Assembly (NCBI RefSeq): GCF_014737315.1
Contig: NZ_JPUF01000005.1
Coordinates: 1-64,000 of the forward strand
Direction of reading: 5' to 3'
DNA from: Treponema zioleckii
GTDB lineage: Bacteria; Spirochaetota; Spirochaetia; Treponematales; Treponemataceae
Length of the DNA stretch: 64,000 nt
Part shown: piece by piece, positions 8,313 to 17,611 of the stretch
Layout: each line of letters starts with the position of its first letter
Numbering within the stretch: the stretch's first letter is position 1
Translations under genes and position numbers: made by a program
Notes under the pieces: generated by a model
What the model saw: the letters and a program-made list of their open reading frames with translations, nothing else
The model's database searches: none
What the model was told of the DNA's origin: nothing

Positions 8313-9755
8313 TTGAAAAACAAGAGTCTCAAAAAAACGTTAAAAATCACATACATCGTTCTTCTTTCGATTACACTGATTCCTTCTATATATTCTATCG
8401 TCGTTTCGCAAATTTACGCCCGTCAGTACGACAAAATCATTTCGAATGTGAGCAATGCGAACAGAATCAACAGCATTGCAAAAAACAACCTTCCAGAAGA
8501 ATTGTGGAACATAATCTGCGGAAAAAAAGAGATTATTGACGGCAAGCAATACGAAATGATGAACGAAATAACTTTTGGGCTGGAAGAAATTCTTAAAAGC
8601 ACAAAAAATACCGAGAGCCGTGACAAAATCGCGGTAGCAACGCGGGCAAGCACCACGCTTTTACGGAGCACGCACAATCTTATTTCAAAAATGAGTTTTG
8701 GAAGCACCGTCAGCGATAACGAAAAGGCTTTGGACGAAATCCGAACGATTACGGCGCTTTTTTCTGACATCATGCAGGATTTTATCGTTACCGAAAGCGA
8801 ATCGGCATACAAAACGAATCTTTTAATAAAAAATACGGCCGTCGTGCTTACGGTGATTCAGTTCGGAATCACTGTTTTGGCTTTGCTCATTTCGCTGAAC
8901 AGTTTTCTTATGGTTTCCAGCGCAATTCAAAAACCAATAAGCGACATGGAAAAACTTTCCACGAAAGTTGCGAACGGAGACCTTACCGCCCGAATCGACA
9001 TTCCGCACGTGGACGAGCTAAACACGCTGGCGGAAAACCTCAACACAATGACTGGGCAAATTGACGTTCTAATCAAAAAAAACATGGAAGAGCAAAAGAA
9101 TTTTCAGAAAGCCGAGATGAAAGCATTACAGGCACAAATTACGCCGCACTTTTTGTACAACACTTTTGACACAATTGTCTGGCTTGCCGAAGAAGAAAAG
9201 ACCGAAGAAGTTGTGCGCATCACAAAAGCCTTTTCGGACTTTTTGAGAATTTCTCTGAGCCGCGGGCACGAGTGGATTACGATAGGTCAGGAACTTGACC
9301 ACATCAAAAATTACTTGACGATTCAAAAAATCCGCTATTCCGATATTTTGAATTATAAAATTGATGCAGATGAATCTCTGCTGAATCTAAAAATGATAAA
9401 ACTCGTTTTACAACCGCTCGTCGAGAATGCGATTTATCACGGAATTAAAAATAAGCGCGGCCGCGGCGAGCTTTCGGTAAGTGTAAAATTTTCAGATGCG
9501 AGCAAAACGAAAATCCTTTTTGAAGTGAAAGACAACGGAGCCGGCTTTACCGATGAACGACTTTGCGAAGTGCGGCAAGAACTTTCGACCGGAGCGGAGG
9601 ATTCCGAAAAACTCAGCTCAGTTTACGGTCTTTACAACGTGAACAAAAAATTAAAACTTTATTACGGCGTGCAAACTCAGGGACTTGTAATCGAATCCGA
9701 AGCAGGGAAGGGCAGCACCATTTCATTTGAAATTCCGGGGGCGAAGGATGTATAG
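8313..9755 (+). CDS. Sensor histidine kinase, YesM/LytS type (AraS-like)
   Basis: 480 aa, TTG start directly after the stop of the sensor gene (TAATTG). Two membrane segments (residues about 11-30 and 170-195) bracket an extracytoplasmic region of about 140 residues; a HAMP linker follows (PISDMEKLSTKVANGDLTAR). The kinase core has the His_kinase signature QAQITPHFLYNTFDTI with the phospho-acceptor His, N-box LVLQPLVENAIYHGI, and G-boxes DNGAGF and GSTISFEIPG. These kinases pair with AraC-type regulators to control sugar uptake. It overlaps the regulator start by 8 bp, indicating tight co-expression. Confidence 0.9.
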   Translation: MKNKSLKKTLKITYIVLLSITLIPSIYSIVVSQIYARQYDKIISNVSNANRINSIAKNNLPEELWNIICGKKEIIDGKQYEMMNEITFGLEEILKSTKNTESRDKIAVATRASTTLLRSTHNLISKMSFGSTVSDNEKALDEIRTITALFSDIMQDFIVTESESAYKTNLLIKNTAVVLTVIQFGITVLALLISLNSFLMVSSAIQKPISDMEKLSTKVANGDLTARIDIPHVDELNTLAENLNTMTGQIDVLIKKNMEEQKNFQKAEMKALQAQITPHFLYNTFDTIVWLAEEEKTEEVVRITKAFSDFLRISLSRGHEWITIGQELDHIKNYLTIQKIRYSDILNYKIDADESLLNLKMIKLVLQPLVENAIYHGIKNKRGRGELSVSVKFSDASKTKILFEVKDNGAGFTDERLCEVRQELSTGAEDSEKLSSVYGLYNVNKKLKLYYGVQTQGLVIESEAGKGSTISFEIPGAKDV

Positions 9756-11367
9756 CGTATTTGTTGTTGATGATGAACCGATTGTTCTCGAAGGAATCCG
9801 CTCCAAAATTGATTGGGAATCCAGCGGATTTGTTTTTGCAGGTGAGGCAATGGACGGAGAAATTGCGCTTTCCATGCTGCACGAGTTAAAACCCGATATT
9901 CTTATTACGGACATAAAAATGCCTTTTATGGACGGATTGCAACTTGCCGCCGCTGTAAAGCGAATTCAGCCGTGGATAAAAATCATAATTCTGTCAGGGC
10001 ACGATGAATTTGACTACGCAAAAAAAGCTATTTCAATCGGAATTGAGGATTATCTTTTAAAGCCGTTCACGCCGGCTGAACTTTTAAAAAGTCTCAACAA
10101 AGCTGCCGGTCAAATTGACAAGGAACGAGAGCAGCTTTCAGATATCACAAAACTCAAAGAAGAACTAAAATCGAGCGAAACGCTCAAAAAGAAAGAATTT
10201 TTAAGTAATCTTGTTCACGGGGCCGAAAACATGGCCGATGTTATGCAAAAAAGTCAGGAACTGGGGCTGAATCTGATTTCTAGATTTTACAAAGTTCTCA
10301 TAAGCCGCATAAAAAGCAAGACAAACAATATTCAGAATCAGGAAGAAGCTTGCTCGCTACTCAATTCATATTCTGCAAGTTGGGAGCAGGCGGTGTGTTT
10401 TTTTCATCATTCGAACCTACTCGTGTGCATTTTTAAGGGAAGTTCCCGCGATGAACTTGACGAGAGCGTTTTTCATGCGGCGGAAACAATCGCGCATATC
10501 GCCACAAAAAATGATGACTGCACAACACTCACCGCAATCGGAAAGCCTGTTGAACATCTTTCGGAGCTGAACAGTTCCTACGACGATGCCAAGCACATTA
10601 TTGAAGCGGGCGGAAAAGAAGACAAGAACAGAATCATAAATTCCGAGGATTTGGAAGGCGGTCTGAATTCTGCTGACGAGGAAAACACAGGGCTTCTTGA
10701 CCTAAAAGAAAACGACCCGCTTGTAGACAGACTTAAATACGCAGGCAAAAACGACATTTCGGCGATTATCGACGAGTCAATGGAGCTGATTCGGAACAAT
10801 CCAGGTCAGTTCAACGTGTTTGCCTCTTATCTTCTTGTGGATTTGATTTTTGCGGTTTCAAAGTTAATCGAAAAACTTGGCGGCGACATAAAAAAATTGA
10901 AGCCTGAGATTTTGCAGAGAAAATTTGTAGACGATGCAGTTTTGGACGAGAAAGATTTTAGGCAAAAATTGGAGCAAGTTCTTTCGTTTGCCTTGGAATA
11001 TCGTGACTCAAAAATGACCGGAAAATACGGCGACGTGATTTTAAAGGCAAAACGCTTTATTGAAGAGCATTATGCCGACCAAAACACGACTCTCACCACG
11101 GTTGCGGAAGTTGTAGCGTTAAGCCCGAATCATTTTAGCACGATTTTCTCTCAGGAATGCAAGACAACTTTTATTGAATACTTGACGAACGTGCGACTCG
11201 AAAACGCTAAACGCCTCATGCGCGAAACTGATATGAAAGGCTACGACATTGCCTACGAGTGCGGCTTTTCTGACCCGCATTATTTCAGTTACATCTTTAA
11301 GAAAAACACAGGACTTTCCCCGCGAGAGTACAAATTAAGCGTGGAGGAAGGAAAGGGAGCTGTGTAA
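9748..11367 (+). CDS. Response regulator with AraC-type HTH, YesN family (AraT-like)
   Basis: About 539 aa. ATG 9748 is preferred because the receiver domain begins at once (YSVFVVDDEPIVLEG) and the gene then overlaps the kinase by 8 bp. Receiver residues 1-120 contain the acidic pair DDE, the phospho-Asp in ILITDIKMPFMDG, and the Lys in YLLKPFTPAE. A long middle region (about 130-430) resembles the YesN linker. The C-terminal 100 residues form two AraC helix-turn-helices (TLTTVAEVVALSPNHFSTIF and YDIAYECGFSDPHYFSYIFK). Likely targets are the divergent araBAD genes and possibly the 42-47 kb transporter (inference). Confidence 0.92.
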   Translation: MYSVFVVDDEPIVLEGIRSKIDWESSGFVFAGEAMDGEIALSMLHELKPDILITDIKMPFMDGLQLAAAVKRIQPWIKIIILSGHDEFDYAKKAISIGIEDYLLKPFTPAELLKSLNKAAGQIDKEREQLSDITKLKEELKSSETLKKKEFLSNLVHGAENMADVMQKSQELGLNLISRFYKVLISRIKSKTNNIQNQEEACSLLNSYSASWEQAVCFFHHSNLLVCIFKGSSRDELDESVFHAAETIAHIATKNDDCTTLTAIGKPVEHLSELNSSYDDAKHIIEAGGKEDKNRIINSEDLEGGLNSADEENTGLLDLKENDPLVDRLKYAGKNDISAIIDESMELIRNNPGQFNVFASYLLVDLIFAVSKLIEKLGGDIKKLKPEILQRKFVDDAVLDEKDFRQKLEQVLSFALEYRDSKMTGKYGDVILKAKRFIEEHYADQNTTLTTVAEVVALSPNHFSTIFSQECKTTFIEYLTNVRLENAKRLMRETDMKGYDIAYECGFSDPHYFSYIFKKNTGLSPREYKLSVEEGKGAV

Positions 11368-11420
11368 CAATCAAGGCAAACACAGTATAATTCCAAGACG
11401 TGGATAAATAAGATTTGAAG

Positions 11421-11741
11421 ATGAAAAAGTATTTTATTATCGCGCTTTGTGTTTTGGTCGGCTTGGTGTCATTCGTTCCTCTTTTGAAGTTGTCTATTGT
11501 TATCGATTTCAATGCAACTGTGAAAGAAGGAGCAAAAATCGTGGAGGAAATCGAGCGGCAAAAGGAAGAGGCTGTCTTTTATCCAGAAGCCGATTGTAAG
11601 ACCATAATAGGCAAAAAAGGTACTGAGTTTTATTATTGGAAAGTCTCGGAAGATGAGTTTATTGTGTGGACGCAAGGCTATTCTGTCGGTGAATCTATCG
11701 AGTACAATTCAAAGACAAAAGAATGGCAAAGACGCGGATAA
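11421..11741 (+). CDS. Small single-pass membrane or exported protein, unknown
   Basis: 106 aa from ATG 11421. N-terminal hydrophobic segment (YFIIALCVLVGLVSFVPLL) then a mostly polar domain with FYYWKVSEDEFIVWTQGY. No lipobox and no motif I recognise. Its upstream stretch is nearly duplicated before the next gene, suggesting a tandem pair. It lies 53 bp after the response regulator, possibly read through from it. Confidence 0.6.
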   Translation: MKKYFIIALCVLVGLVSFVPLLKLSIVIDFNATVKEGAKIVEEIERQKEEAVFYPEADCKTIIGKKGTEFYYWKVSEDEFIVWTQGYSVGESIEYNSKTKEWQRRG

Positions 11742-11754
11742 ATAGGAGTTGAAG

Positions 11755-12402
11755 ATGAAAAAATATCTTTTTATTTTGGGGATTATGACGATGGGATTAT
11801 TTTCTTGTCTGGCAAAAACAAAAGAGGAGAAATTTTGGACTTGGTTTTGCAAAAACTCAAAATCGATTTATAACTTTGAATCAAATCGGGAAGTGGTTTT
11901 CGATAAAATTCAAGCGCAACTGCACGCGGTAAATGAAAATTTGACTTTTGAAATCAGTTCGATAAAGGACGAAAAAAGGGATTTTGTGATAAGCGCGGAC
12001 GGAATTATCAGTGCGTTTCCTGCTGTGGAAACTTTGTACAAGGCAAAGCCAGAACTTTCAGACTGGACTTTCATCAAGTTTCGTCCAAGGCGAAAAGTTG
12101 ATAACTCGATAAAAATCGGGAACAAAGAACTTTTCCCCCGCGATGTTCGGTTTATGTTTGTAGATGATGAGGACACGAACAAGGTCGGAATCGTGCTTTT
12201 TTGCAATGGCTACAATGAGGACGAGGCTGATTTTTACACCCAAATCTCCTTTTTGTTCCTAGACGAAAGCCTTGGCGAGTTCGATACGGAAACGTACATT
12301 GGAAGTATTTTTCTGCAAGGCTTCGACAGTGAATATTTTGGGCAATCAAGGGAAATTGAAGTTCTCGCGGACGAGTTCGACAAGATAAAAAATGCGAATT
12401 GA
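11755..12402 (+). CDS. Hypothetical lipoprotein
   Basis: 215 aa from ATG 11755 with RBS AGGAG. Signal peptide ends in a lipobox (MGLFSC, Cys at about residue 16). The mature region contains WTFIKFRPRRK, FMFVDDEDTNKVGIVLFCNG and a C-terminal EIEVLADEFDKIKNAN; similar proteins of unknown function occur as small exported proteins in spirochetes and Bacteroidetes, but I cannot name a family. Directly downstream of the related small membrane protein. Confidence 0.65.
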   Translation: MKKYLFILGIMTMGLFSCLAKTKEEKFWTWFCKNSKSIYNFESNREVVFDKIQAQLHAVNENLTFEISSIKDEKRDFVISADGIISAFPAVETLYKAKPELSDWTFIKFRPRRKVDNSIKIGNKELFPRDVRFMFVDDEDTNKVGIVLFCNGYNEDEADFYTQISFLFLDESLGEFDTETYIGSIFLQGFDSEYFGQSREIEVLADEFDKIKNAN

Positions 12403-12534
12403 GATAGAAAGTTTTTTCGGAGCTGTGATTCTTTATTCAGCAGATGATGTTGAATTGGAGAAAATCAAGTGAAGGCGAAAAACGTTGTTGCTACAATTGA
12501 TACGGATATAAACAACTTCATTTATCACAAATAG
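12392..12534 (+). pseudogene. Possible short gene remnant (two overlapping mini-ORFs)
   Basis: ATG 12392 opens a 26-codon frame (MRIEIESFFGAVILYS...) and GTG 12469 a 21-codon frame (VKAKNVVATIDTDINNF...) that overlap by 4 bp. Read together they look like the start of a protein interrupted by a frame change. No RBS is convincing. Could equally be chance; listed because nothing else explains this stretch. Confidence 0.25.
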
Positions 12535-12549
12535 GAAACAAGGGTGAAA

Positions 12550-12759
12550 ATGGCGAGAAGCATTCATTGGACAATGAGAATTTTTAGGAATAAGTCTAGC
12601 CGCGAAATTGCGGAGATGTGTGATTCAGAAAATCTTGATTATGCTGTCGAGGAACTTATAAAAAAACGCCGCATAAAAAGGAGCGTGCACGAACAGCGTG
12701 CACTTGAAAAAATGGAAAACAGCTATTCGGCACCCGATAAAGAAGACATAAAAAGATGA
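12550..12759 (+). CDS. Small basic/acidic protein of unknown function, paired with a GNAT
   Basis: 69 aa from ATG 12550 (AAGGG upstream; a GTG at 12544 is an alternative). Sequence has a likely helical SSREIAEMCDSENLDYAVEE followed by a basic KKRRIKRSVHEQR. Its TGA overlaps the ATG of the acetyltransferase (ATGA), so the two are translationally coupled. The arrangement recalls antitoxin-GNAT pairs, but no ribbon-helix-helix pattern is evident. Function unknown. Confidence 0.5.
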   Translation: MARSIHWTMRIFRNKSSREIAEMCDSENLDYAVEELIKKRRIKRSVHEQRALEKMENSYSAPDKEDIKR

Positions 12760-13157
12760 ACTTTAATCCTAACGAAAACGAAATCGCATATATAAATGGC
12801 GCACTTTCAAAGTTCAATGACGAAAAGGTGGGAGCTGATAATCACGAACTTTTGAACATCATTGAGTATGATGAAAATGGCAACGTTATTGCGGGACTGC
12901 TTGGCGGAACATATTGGGGTTGGATGCATATTGATATTCTCTTTGTATCGGAGGCTTTCAGAAAGCAAGGGCTTGGCTCTCGGCTTTTGGTAGCGGCAGA
13001 GAAAGAAGCGATAAAACGAGGCTGTCACTCTGTTCACGTGGACACGATGTCTTGGCAAGCGCCAGAGTTTTACAAGAAATACGGGTACAGAATTATCAGC
13101 GAACTAGAGGACATTCCAAAAGGTCACAAAAAGTTTCATCTTATCAAGGATTTATGA
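12756..13157 (+). CDS. GNAT-family N-acetyltransferase
   Basis: 133 aa. The acetyl-CoA-binding motif A is plain (FRKQGLGSRLLVAAEKEA, R-x-x-G-x-G), preceded by the beta-strand HIDILFVSE and followed by VDTMSWQAPEFYKKYGY, the typical motif B with aromatic-Lys-Gly-Tyr. Acceptor substrate cannot be told. Overlaps the small upstream gene by 4 bp and is followed by a strong terminator. Confidence 0.88.
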   Translation: MNFNPNENEIAYINGALSKFNDEKVGADNHELLNIIEYDENGNVIAGLLGGTYWGWMHIDILFVSEAFRKQGLGSRLLVAAEKEAIKRGCHSVHVDTMSWQAPEFYKKYGYRIISELEDIPKGHKKFHLIKDL

Positions 13158-13222
13158 GGAAAAAATGAAAAAACTGCACTGAGCGAAGTCCGTTCAATGC
13201 CATGCTTAACATTGGCAGAAGG

Positions 13223-13250
13223 ATTATCGGGACAAGCCCGATAATTTTTT
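13223..13250 (+). terminator. Rho-independent terminator after the GNAT gene
   Basis: ATTATCGGG and CCCGATAAT form a perfect 9-bp stem with a 5-nt loop followed by six T, about 65 nt after the GNAT stop codon. It lies between convergent genes. Confidence 0.85.
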
Positions 13251-13296
13251 CTTTGCAAAAAAAGAAGCTCAGAATTGAATCTGCCAGACAATTTTT

Positions 13297-14772
13297 CTAA
13301 AAAGTAAGATTGCTTTTTTCAATATCCATCTGAATCTTTCCGTCTGCCAAGAACGAAATACCGTCAGCCTCTAACGGTGTGTAAATCGCAACAGTCATCG
13401 TCTGTTCGCCGCCGTTTACAAAAACTTCCAAACTATTTTTGTCGAGTACAACTTCCAACGAAAGTTCCGACGATTTTTTTAGAATCTCACATTCCTGAAT
13501 ATGTCGGAGCGCACGCCGACTTCCAGAATGTCTTCGATCAATTGTAAGTGTGTTCTCTCGAACCCGATACACAAGTTCCGTGTAAAAATTATCATTCTCC
13601 GCGACACGCATTTTCCACGAATAGCTGTCGCTGTCCGTACAAAGATTTATGCCCAAGTGAAGAACTCTTCCTTTCACACCGTTAAGAGCAACCCGCTCAT
13701 TTTCTACGATAACTTTTGAAAAACTTACGTCCGTTTTTTTTCGGGCAAAAAACTCTTTTGAAAGTTTTTGACACAATCGACCGTTTTGAATAAAAAGTTC
13801 ACGGGGAACTGTCATTTGCCCTGCCCACGGCGAACCTTCTTCACGGATTCCGCACGAATCCCAGTTCTGCATCCAGCCAATCATAACGCGTCGTCCGTCT
13901 GGAGTAAGAACAGTTTGAGGTGCGTAAAAATCGATTCCGCCATCAATAGTTTGATTTGAAATTTCAGTGAATTTTCCAGTTTTTTCGTCAAAATCGCCAA
14001 TAATGCAGACTGTTCCGTTTCCGCCGGAATACTCTTTCTGGCAAATCATATCTTGAGGGCTTGCCAAAAGAACAAACTTTCCGTCAAGAGGAAAAAAGTC
14101 AGGGCATTCCCACATTTTTCCAAGACGATTTTTATTTGCATCCAGTACTTTCCAATACGACCACTTAAAACCATCTTCGCTGGTGTAAAGAAGAATCTGT
14201 CCGCTTCCGTCACTCGGTCGGCTTGCAACGGCGCAGCAAAATTTTCCGTTAGAAAGCCGCCAGATTTTTGGATCACGGAAGTCAGCCGTACTAGCTCCTT
14301 CTGGAAGCATCGTAGAATCAATAACAGGATTTTGCTCATATTTTTGATAATCTTTTCCGTCGCCAAAAGCAACGCACTGCACCTGAATATCACGGATTTT
14401 TTTTGCTTCGTCTCTTACTTGGCGCACACCTGTATAAACTAAAAGTTGTCTCCCATCATCAAGCTCAATTGCGCTTCCAGAAAAACAACCGTTGCAGTCA
14501 TACGGCATGTCTGGGGCAAGCGCCGCCGGTAAATATTCCCAACGGAGAAGGTCTGAACTTACCGCATGTCCCCAGTGCATGGAATCCCAGTGAATATGGT
14601 ATGGATTATACTGATAGAATAAATGGTATTTTCCGCCATAATATGAGAATCCGTTCGGGTCGTTCATCCAGCCACAAAGTGGCGTCAGATGAAATGCAGG
14701 GCGTTCTTCCGCTGTAATGTGTCCCGAAGCCTCAGCCTCAAACTTTCGTGCTTTCTGCAACAAGTCGCTCAT
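13297..14772 (-). CDS. Cytoplasmic GH32 beta-fructofuranosidase (sucrose/fructo-oligosaccharide hydrolase)
   Basis: About 491 aa from ATG 14772 (GGAG at good distance); upstream in-frame ATGs lack an RBS. No signal peptide, so it acts in the cytoplasm. All three GH32 catalytic blocks are present: nucleophile WMNDPNGF (about residue 35), transition-state stabiliser in FRDPKIW, and acid/base Glu in WECPDFF. A C-terminal beta-sandwich follows the five-bladed propeller. It cleaves terminal fructose from sucrose, its phosphate or short fructans. Last gene downstream of the CUT1 transporter genes, consistent with hydrolysis of imported oligosaccharides. Confidence 0.93.
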   Translation of the reverse strand: MSDLLQKARKFEAEASGHITAEERPAFHLTPLCGWMNDPNGFSYYGGKYHLFYQYNPYHIHWDSMHWGHAVSSDLLRWEYLPAALAPDMPYDCNGCFSGSAIELDDGRQLLVYTGVRQVRDEAKKIRDIQVQCVAFGDGKDYQKYEQNPVIDSTMLPEGASTADFRDPKIWRLSNGKFCCAVASRPSDGSGQILLYTSEDGFKWSYWKVLDANKNRLGKMWECPDFFPLDGKFVLLASPQDMICQKEYSGGNGTVCIIGDFDEKTGKFTEISNQTIDGGIDFYAPQTVLTPDGRRVMIGWMQNWDSCGIREEGSPWAGQMTVPRELFIQNGRLCQKLSKEFFARKKTDVSFSKVIVENERVALNGVKGRVLHLGINLCTDSDSYSWKMRVAENDNFYTELVYRVRENTLTIDRRHSGSRRALRHIQECEILKKSSELSLEVVLDKNSLEVFVNGGEQTMTVAIYTPLEADGISFLADGKIQMDIEKSNLTF

Positions 14773-14895
14773 TTTTATCTCCATATTAATGGGATTTCTA
14801 ATGATTTTAGGGAAGTTCAAAAACATCCAAATTTTAAGTTTTTAGAGCTGCCCTTTATTTTTAGAAATCCCTTTTACTTACTTTTAGGTCAAATG

Positions 14896-14958
14896 TTGAG
14901 TTTTCTGCCATGCGAAGTGAGCAAATTGCTTTTATGCTGTTCTGTAAGCAAAACTCAA
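14896..14958 (-). other. Intercistronic inverted repeat between binding-protein and GH32 genes
   Basis: TTGAGTTTT (14896-14904) and AAAACTCAA (14950-14958) could pair across about 45 nt that contains smaller GCAAAT/ATTTGC-like pairings. Possible mRNA-stabilising or attenuating structure after the highly expressed binding-protein gene; no T-run follows, so it is not a classical terminator. Confidence 0.35.
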
Positions 14959-14968
14959 ACGTAACCTT

Positions 14969-16642
14969 TTATTTTTCCATGCTTTCGTAGTATGAATCGA
15001 GGTACTTTTGGAAAATCGAAAGCATTTTTGGAAGTTTGTAAGAATCAAGTTTTTTGCAGAATGTATCCCAATCTTGATCCGTAAATCCATTCATAACCCA
15101 ATCAGATTTTGCCGTATTTATTGCCTTGCTCACATCTGCCTGAATGTTTGAAAGTTCCTCTGTGTCTTCACGAGTCATAAAAACATTCGGATAAACATAT
15201 TTTTCGTGAATATCTGGAGCATAAATGTCTTTAATCCAATCAAGTCGATATTGTGCATCGTCAGGACAGGTAACATACACACCGTAATATTCATCAAGAA
15301 TTGCAAGCGGTCCGTTTACGCTTTCTGCTTCACGAACTTCTACAGGCGAAGCATTTCCAAGAGGTGCATGTTTGAGCATTTCTTTGCCTTCGCTATTCTT
15401 GTCAAGAACAAAAATGTCAAACTCGTCATCTTCGCCGTAAGTTCCCCAGTTATTCTGAGGTGACTGGAACGGGTCATACATCTGATCAAGCCAAGCGCAT
15501 ACGAGTGCTGGATTTTTTGCAACAGCGGTAACAACACATCGGCCACGGTCAAATCCGCTTGTAAACGAACCGTTCTGTGCCGTAAGGTTTCTTGTATCTG
15601 CAGTCAAAACGGGAAGGGGAACCCAATCCTGAAGATTTGCAATATTTGCAACGTCCCAACTGAAACAAACTCCATAGCGGCCAGACTTTCCTTTTGAAAC
15701 GTAAGTTGACCATTCCTGTGTAAATGCTTCTGGGTCAATCAAACCTTGCTCGTAAAGATGATGAAGCCATGCAGTTCCTTTTTTGAATCCCTCCTGAGTC
15801 GCGCTGCAAACAACCTTTCGCTCATCAGTAACAGCAATATGTCGTCCTTTATCCGCATCGCCATAGCCTTCACCAAAGCCATTTATAAGAACATAAGGAT
15901 CTTGACCACCATCGTTCATGATGCAAGACATTGGAATTACGCTGCCGTCAATTTTAAATTTCTGCTGAAGTCTCGGAGCGTTTACTTTGAATGCCATGAG
16001 AACCTGTTCAAATTCTTCTATATTAGTAGGAATCTCCAAGCCCAAAAAATCAAGCCATGATTTGTTGATAAAACTCATATTATCAATAACCTGAATCGCT
16101 TCTTTTCCAGAGCCCAGCTGCTCAATCCATGGCAAGCCCCAAATGTGACCGTTTGCATCTGTACACATAGCCCGATATTCTGGATATTTGTCGAATACAG
16201 ACTTCAAGTTCGGCATATAAGCATCAATGTATTCTTCCAAAGGAATTATGATTTCCTGCTCGGCGTATTTAAGAAGATTTGAATCATTAAAACTCGCATT
16301 AAAAACGAAATCTGCAAGAGTTTTTGGATTCGCCATAGCAAGAGTAATTTTGTCATTCCATTGATCGCTTTGCATGGCAGTCCACTTTACTTCTACATTC
16401 GTTTTTTCCTGCAATCGCTTAAAAATTGTTCGCTCATTCGGATTTGGCTCAGTGTTTGCAGGAAAACTTGTAAGTCCCGTAATTACGGTTTTCTCTTTTA
16501 GAGGGAAGGCAAGCTCCGCCGGATCTACTTTCTGAATAGTGCCATTATTCAGCGAAACATCCTTGCCTTTACATCCGAAAAACATTCCCATTCCTACGGA
16601 AAGGGCCGCAATGACACACATTGCATTCTTAACTTTTTTCAT
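14969..16642 (-). CDS. CUT1 ABC transporter substrate-binding lipoprotein (LplA-like)
   Basis: About 557 aa from ATG 16642 (GAGGAG upstream). Lipobox GMFFGC places the lipidated Cys near residue 24. The body is a large family-1 extracellular solute-binding protein: NPNERTIFKRLQEKTNVEV, FVFNASFNDSNLLKYAEQ, IIPLEEYIDAYMPNLKSVFD and a C-terminal ANIQADVSKAI-like helix region, as in LplA/YtcQ proteins. It would deliver a di- or oligosaccharide to the two permeases encoded just upstream. Given two GH32 enzymes and fructokinase nearby, the likely ligand is a fructo-oligosaccharide or sucrose (inference from context). Confidence 0.9.
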   Translation of the reverse strand: MKKVKNAMCVIAALSVGMGMFFGCKGKDVSLNNGTIQKVDPAELAFPLKEKTVITGLTSFPANTEPNPNERTIFKRLQEKTNVEVKWTAMQSDQWNDKITLAMANPKTLADFVFNASFNDSNLLKYAEQEIIIPLEEYIDAYMPNLKSVFDKYPEYRAMCTDANGHIWGLPWIEQLGSGKEAIQVIDNMSFINKSWLDFLGLEIPTNIEEFEQVLMAFKVNAPRLQQKFKIDGSVIPMSCIMNDGGQDPYVLINGFGEGYGDADKGRHIAVTDERKVVCSATQEGFKKGTAWLHHLYEQGLIDPEAFTQEWSTYVSKGKSGRYGVCFSWDVANIANLQDWVPLPVLTADTRNLTAQNGSFTSGFDRGRCVVTAVAKNPALVCAWLDQMYDPFQSPQNNWGTYGEDDEFDIFVLDKNSEGKEMLKHAPLGNASPVEVREAESVNGPLAILDEYYGVYVTCPDDAQYRLDWIKDIYAPDIHEKYVYPNVFMTREDTEELSNIQADVSKAINTAKSDWVMNGFTDQDWDTFCKKLDSYKLPKMLSIFQKYLDSYYESMEK

Positions 16643-16699
16643 ATTTTCTCCTCGCATATTAATGTTATTGAATTTTGAGTTTATCCATCTGAATTTTAA

Positions 16700-17599
16700 T
16701 CAGCCTTTTATTGAGCCTATTAAAATTCCTTTGTTAAAATACTTCTGGAAGAACGGATACATTACAACAAGCGGCAAACTTGAAACAATAATCGTTGCGT
16801 ACTTCAGAAGTTCCGCAAGCTGGGCACGAGCAGCCGTACTCTGCATGTCAGAAATCATGCCGGATTCAGGCTGGTTTTGAATCAGGATTGAGCGCAGTAC
16901 AAGCTGTAAAGGCTGTTTTGCAGAATCGTCCAAATAAATCATTGCGTCAAAGTAGCTGTTCCACATTCCAACAAATTGCCATAAGGAAAGAACCATAATA
17001 AGCGGCGTACAGACTGGAAGCAGAATCTTAAAAAAGTAAGTAACCTCGCTCGCACCGTCAACGTATGCAGCTTCCTGCAATTCCTTCGGAACGCCTTTAT
17101 AGAACGTGCGGGCAATAATCATGTTCCAAACGCTGAACGCTCCCGGAAGCACGATAGCCCAAATTGTGTCAATCATTCCAAGATTGCTGATGAGCAGATA
17201 AGTTGGAATCAAACCGCCACCAAAAAACATAGTAATCACGAAAATTACATTAAAAAATTTTCTTCCTTTAAAATCTGGTCTGGACATTGGATAAGCAGCA
17301 AGCATTGTTATGGCCACAGAAATAACCGTGTACACCACAGAATAAAGAATGGCATTGCCGAATCCCGTCCAAATCGCATTATTTGAAAGAACTCGAATAT
17401 ATGCCGTAAGCGTCCACTTGCTTGTGTCAAGCGTAACTCCAGTATTCTGCAAAGTGATTGGGTCAATAAATGAAGCCACAATGATGTAAATTACAGGACC
17501 TATGATTGCAGCCACAAAAAGTCCAAGAAGAATGTAGCCACAACGAATAATCATTTTGTCGCGGTATGTCAGTCTTATAAGATGATTTTTGTTTTCCAT
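16700..17599 (-). CDS. CUT1 ABC transporter permease (LplC/YtcP-like)
   Basis: About 299 aa, six predicted membrane segments. The cytoplasmic coupling EAA loop reads ELQEAAYVDGASEVTYFFKI. ATG 17599 has GGGAG eight bases upstream; a GTG at 17605 is an alternative. Ends KGILIGSIKG, the usual C-terminus of this permease type. Second permease of the pair; 13 bp after the LplB-like gene and 57 bp before the binding protein gene. Confidence 0.93.
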   Translation of the reverse strand: MENKNHLIRLTYRDKMIIRCGYILLGLFVAAIIGPVIYIIVASFIDPITLQNTGVTLDTSKWTLTAYIRVLSNNAIWTGFGNAILYSVVYTVISVAITMLAAYPMSRPDFKGRKFFNVIFVITMFFGGGLIPTYLLISNLGMIDTIWAIVLPGAFSVWNMIIARTFYKGVPKELQEAAYVDGASEVTYFFKILLPVCTPLIMVLSLWQFVGMWNSYFDAMIYLDDSAKQPLQLVLRSILIQNQPESGMISDMQSTAARAQLAELLKYATIIVSSLPLVVMYPFFQKYFNKGILIGSIKG

Positions 17600-17611
17600 A
17601 ATCACAGCTCC

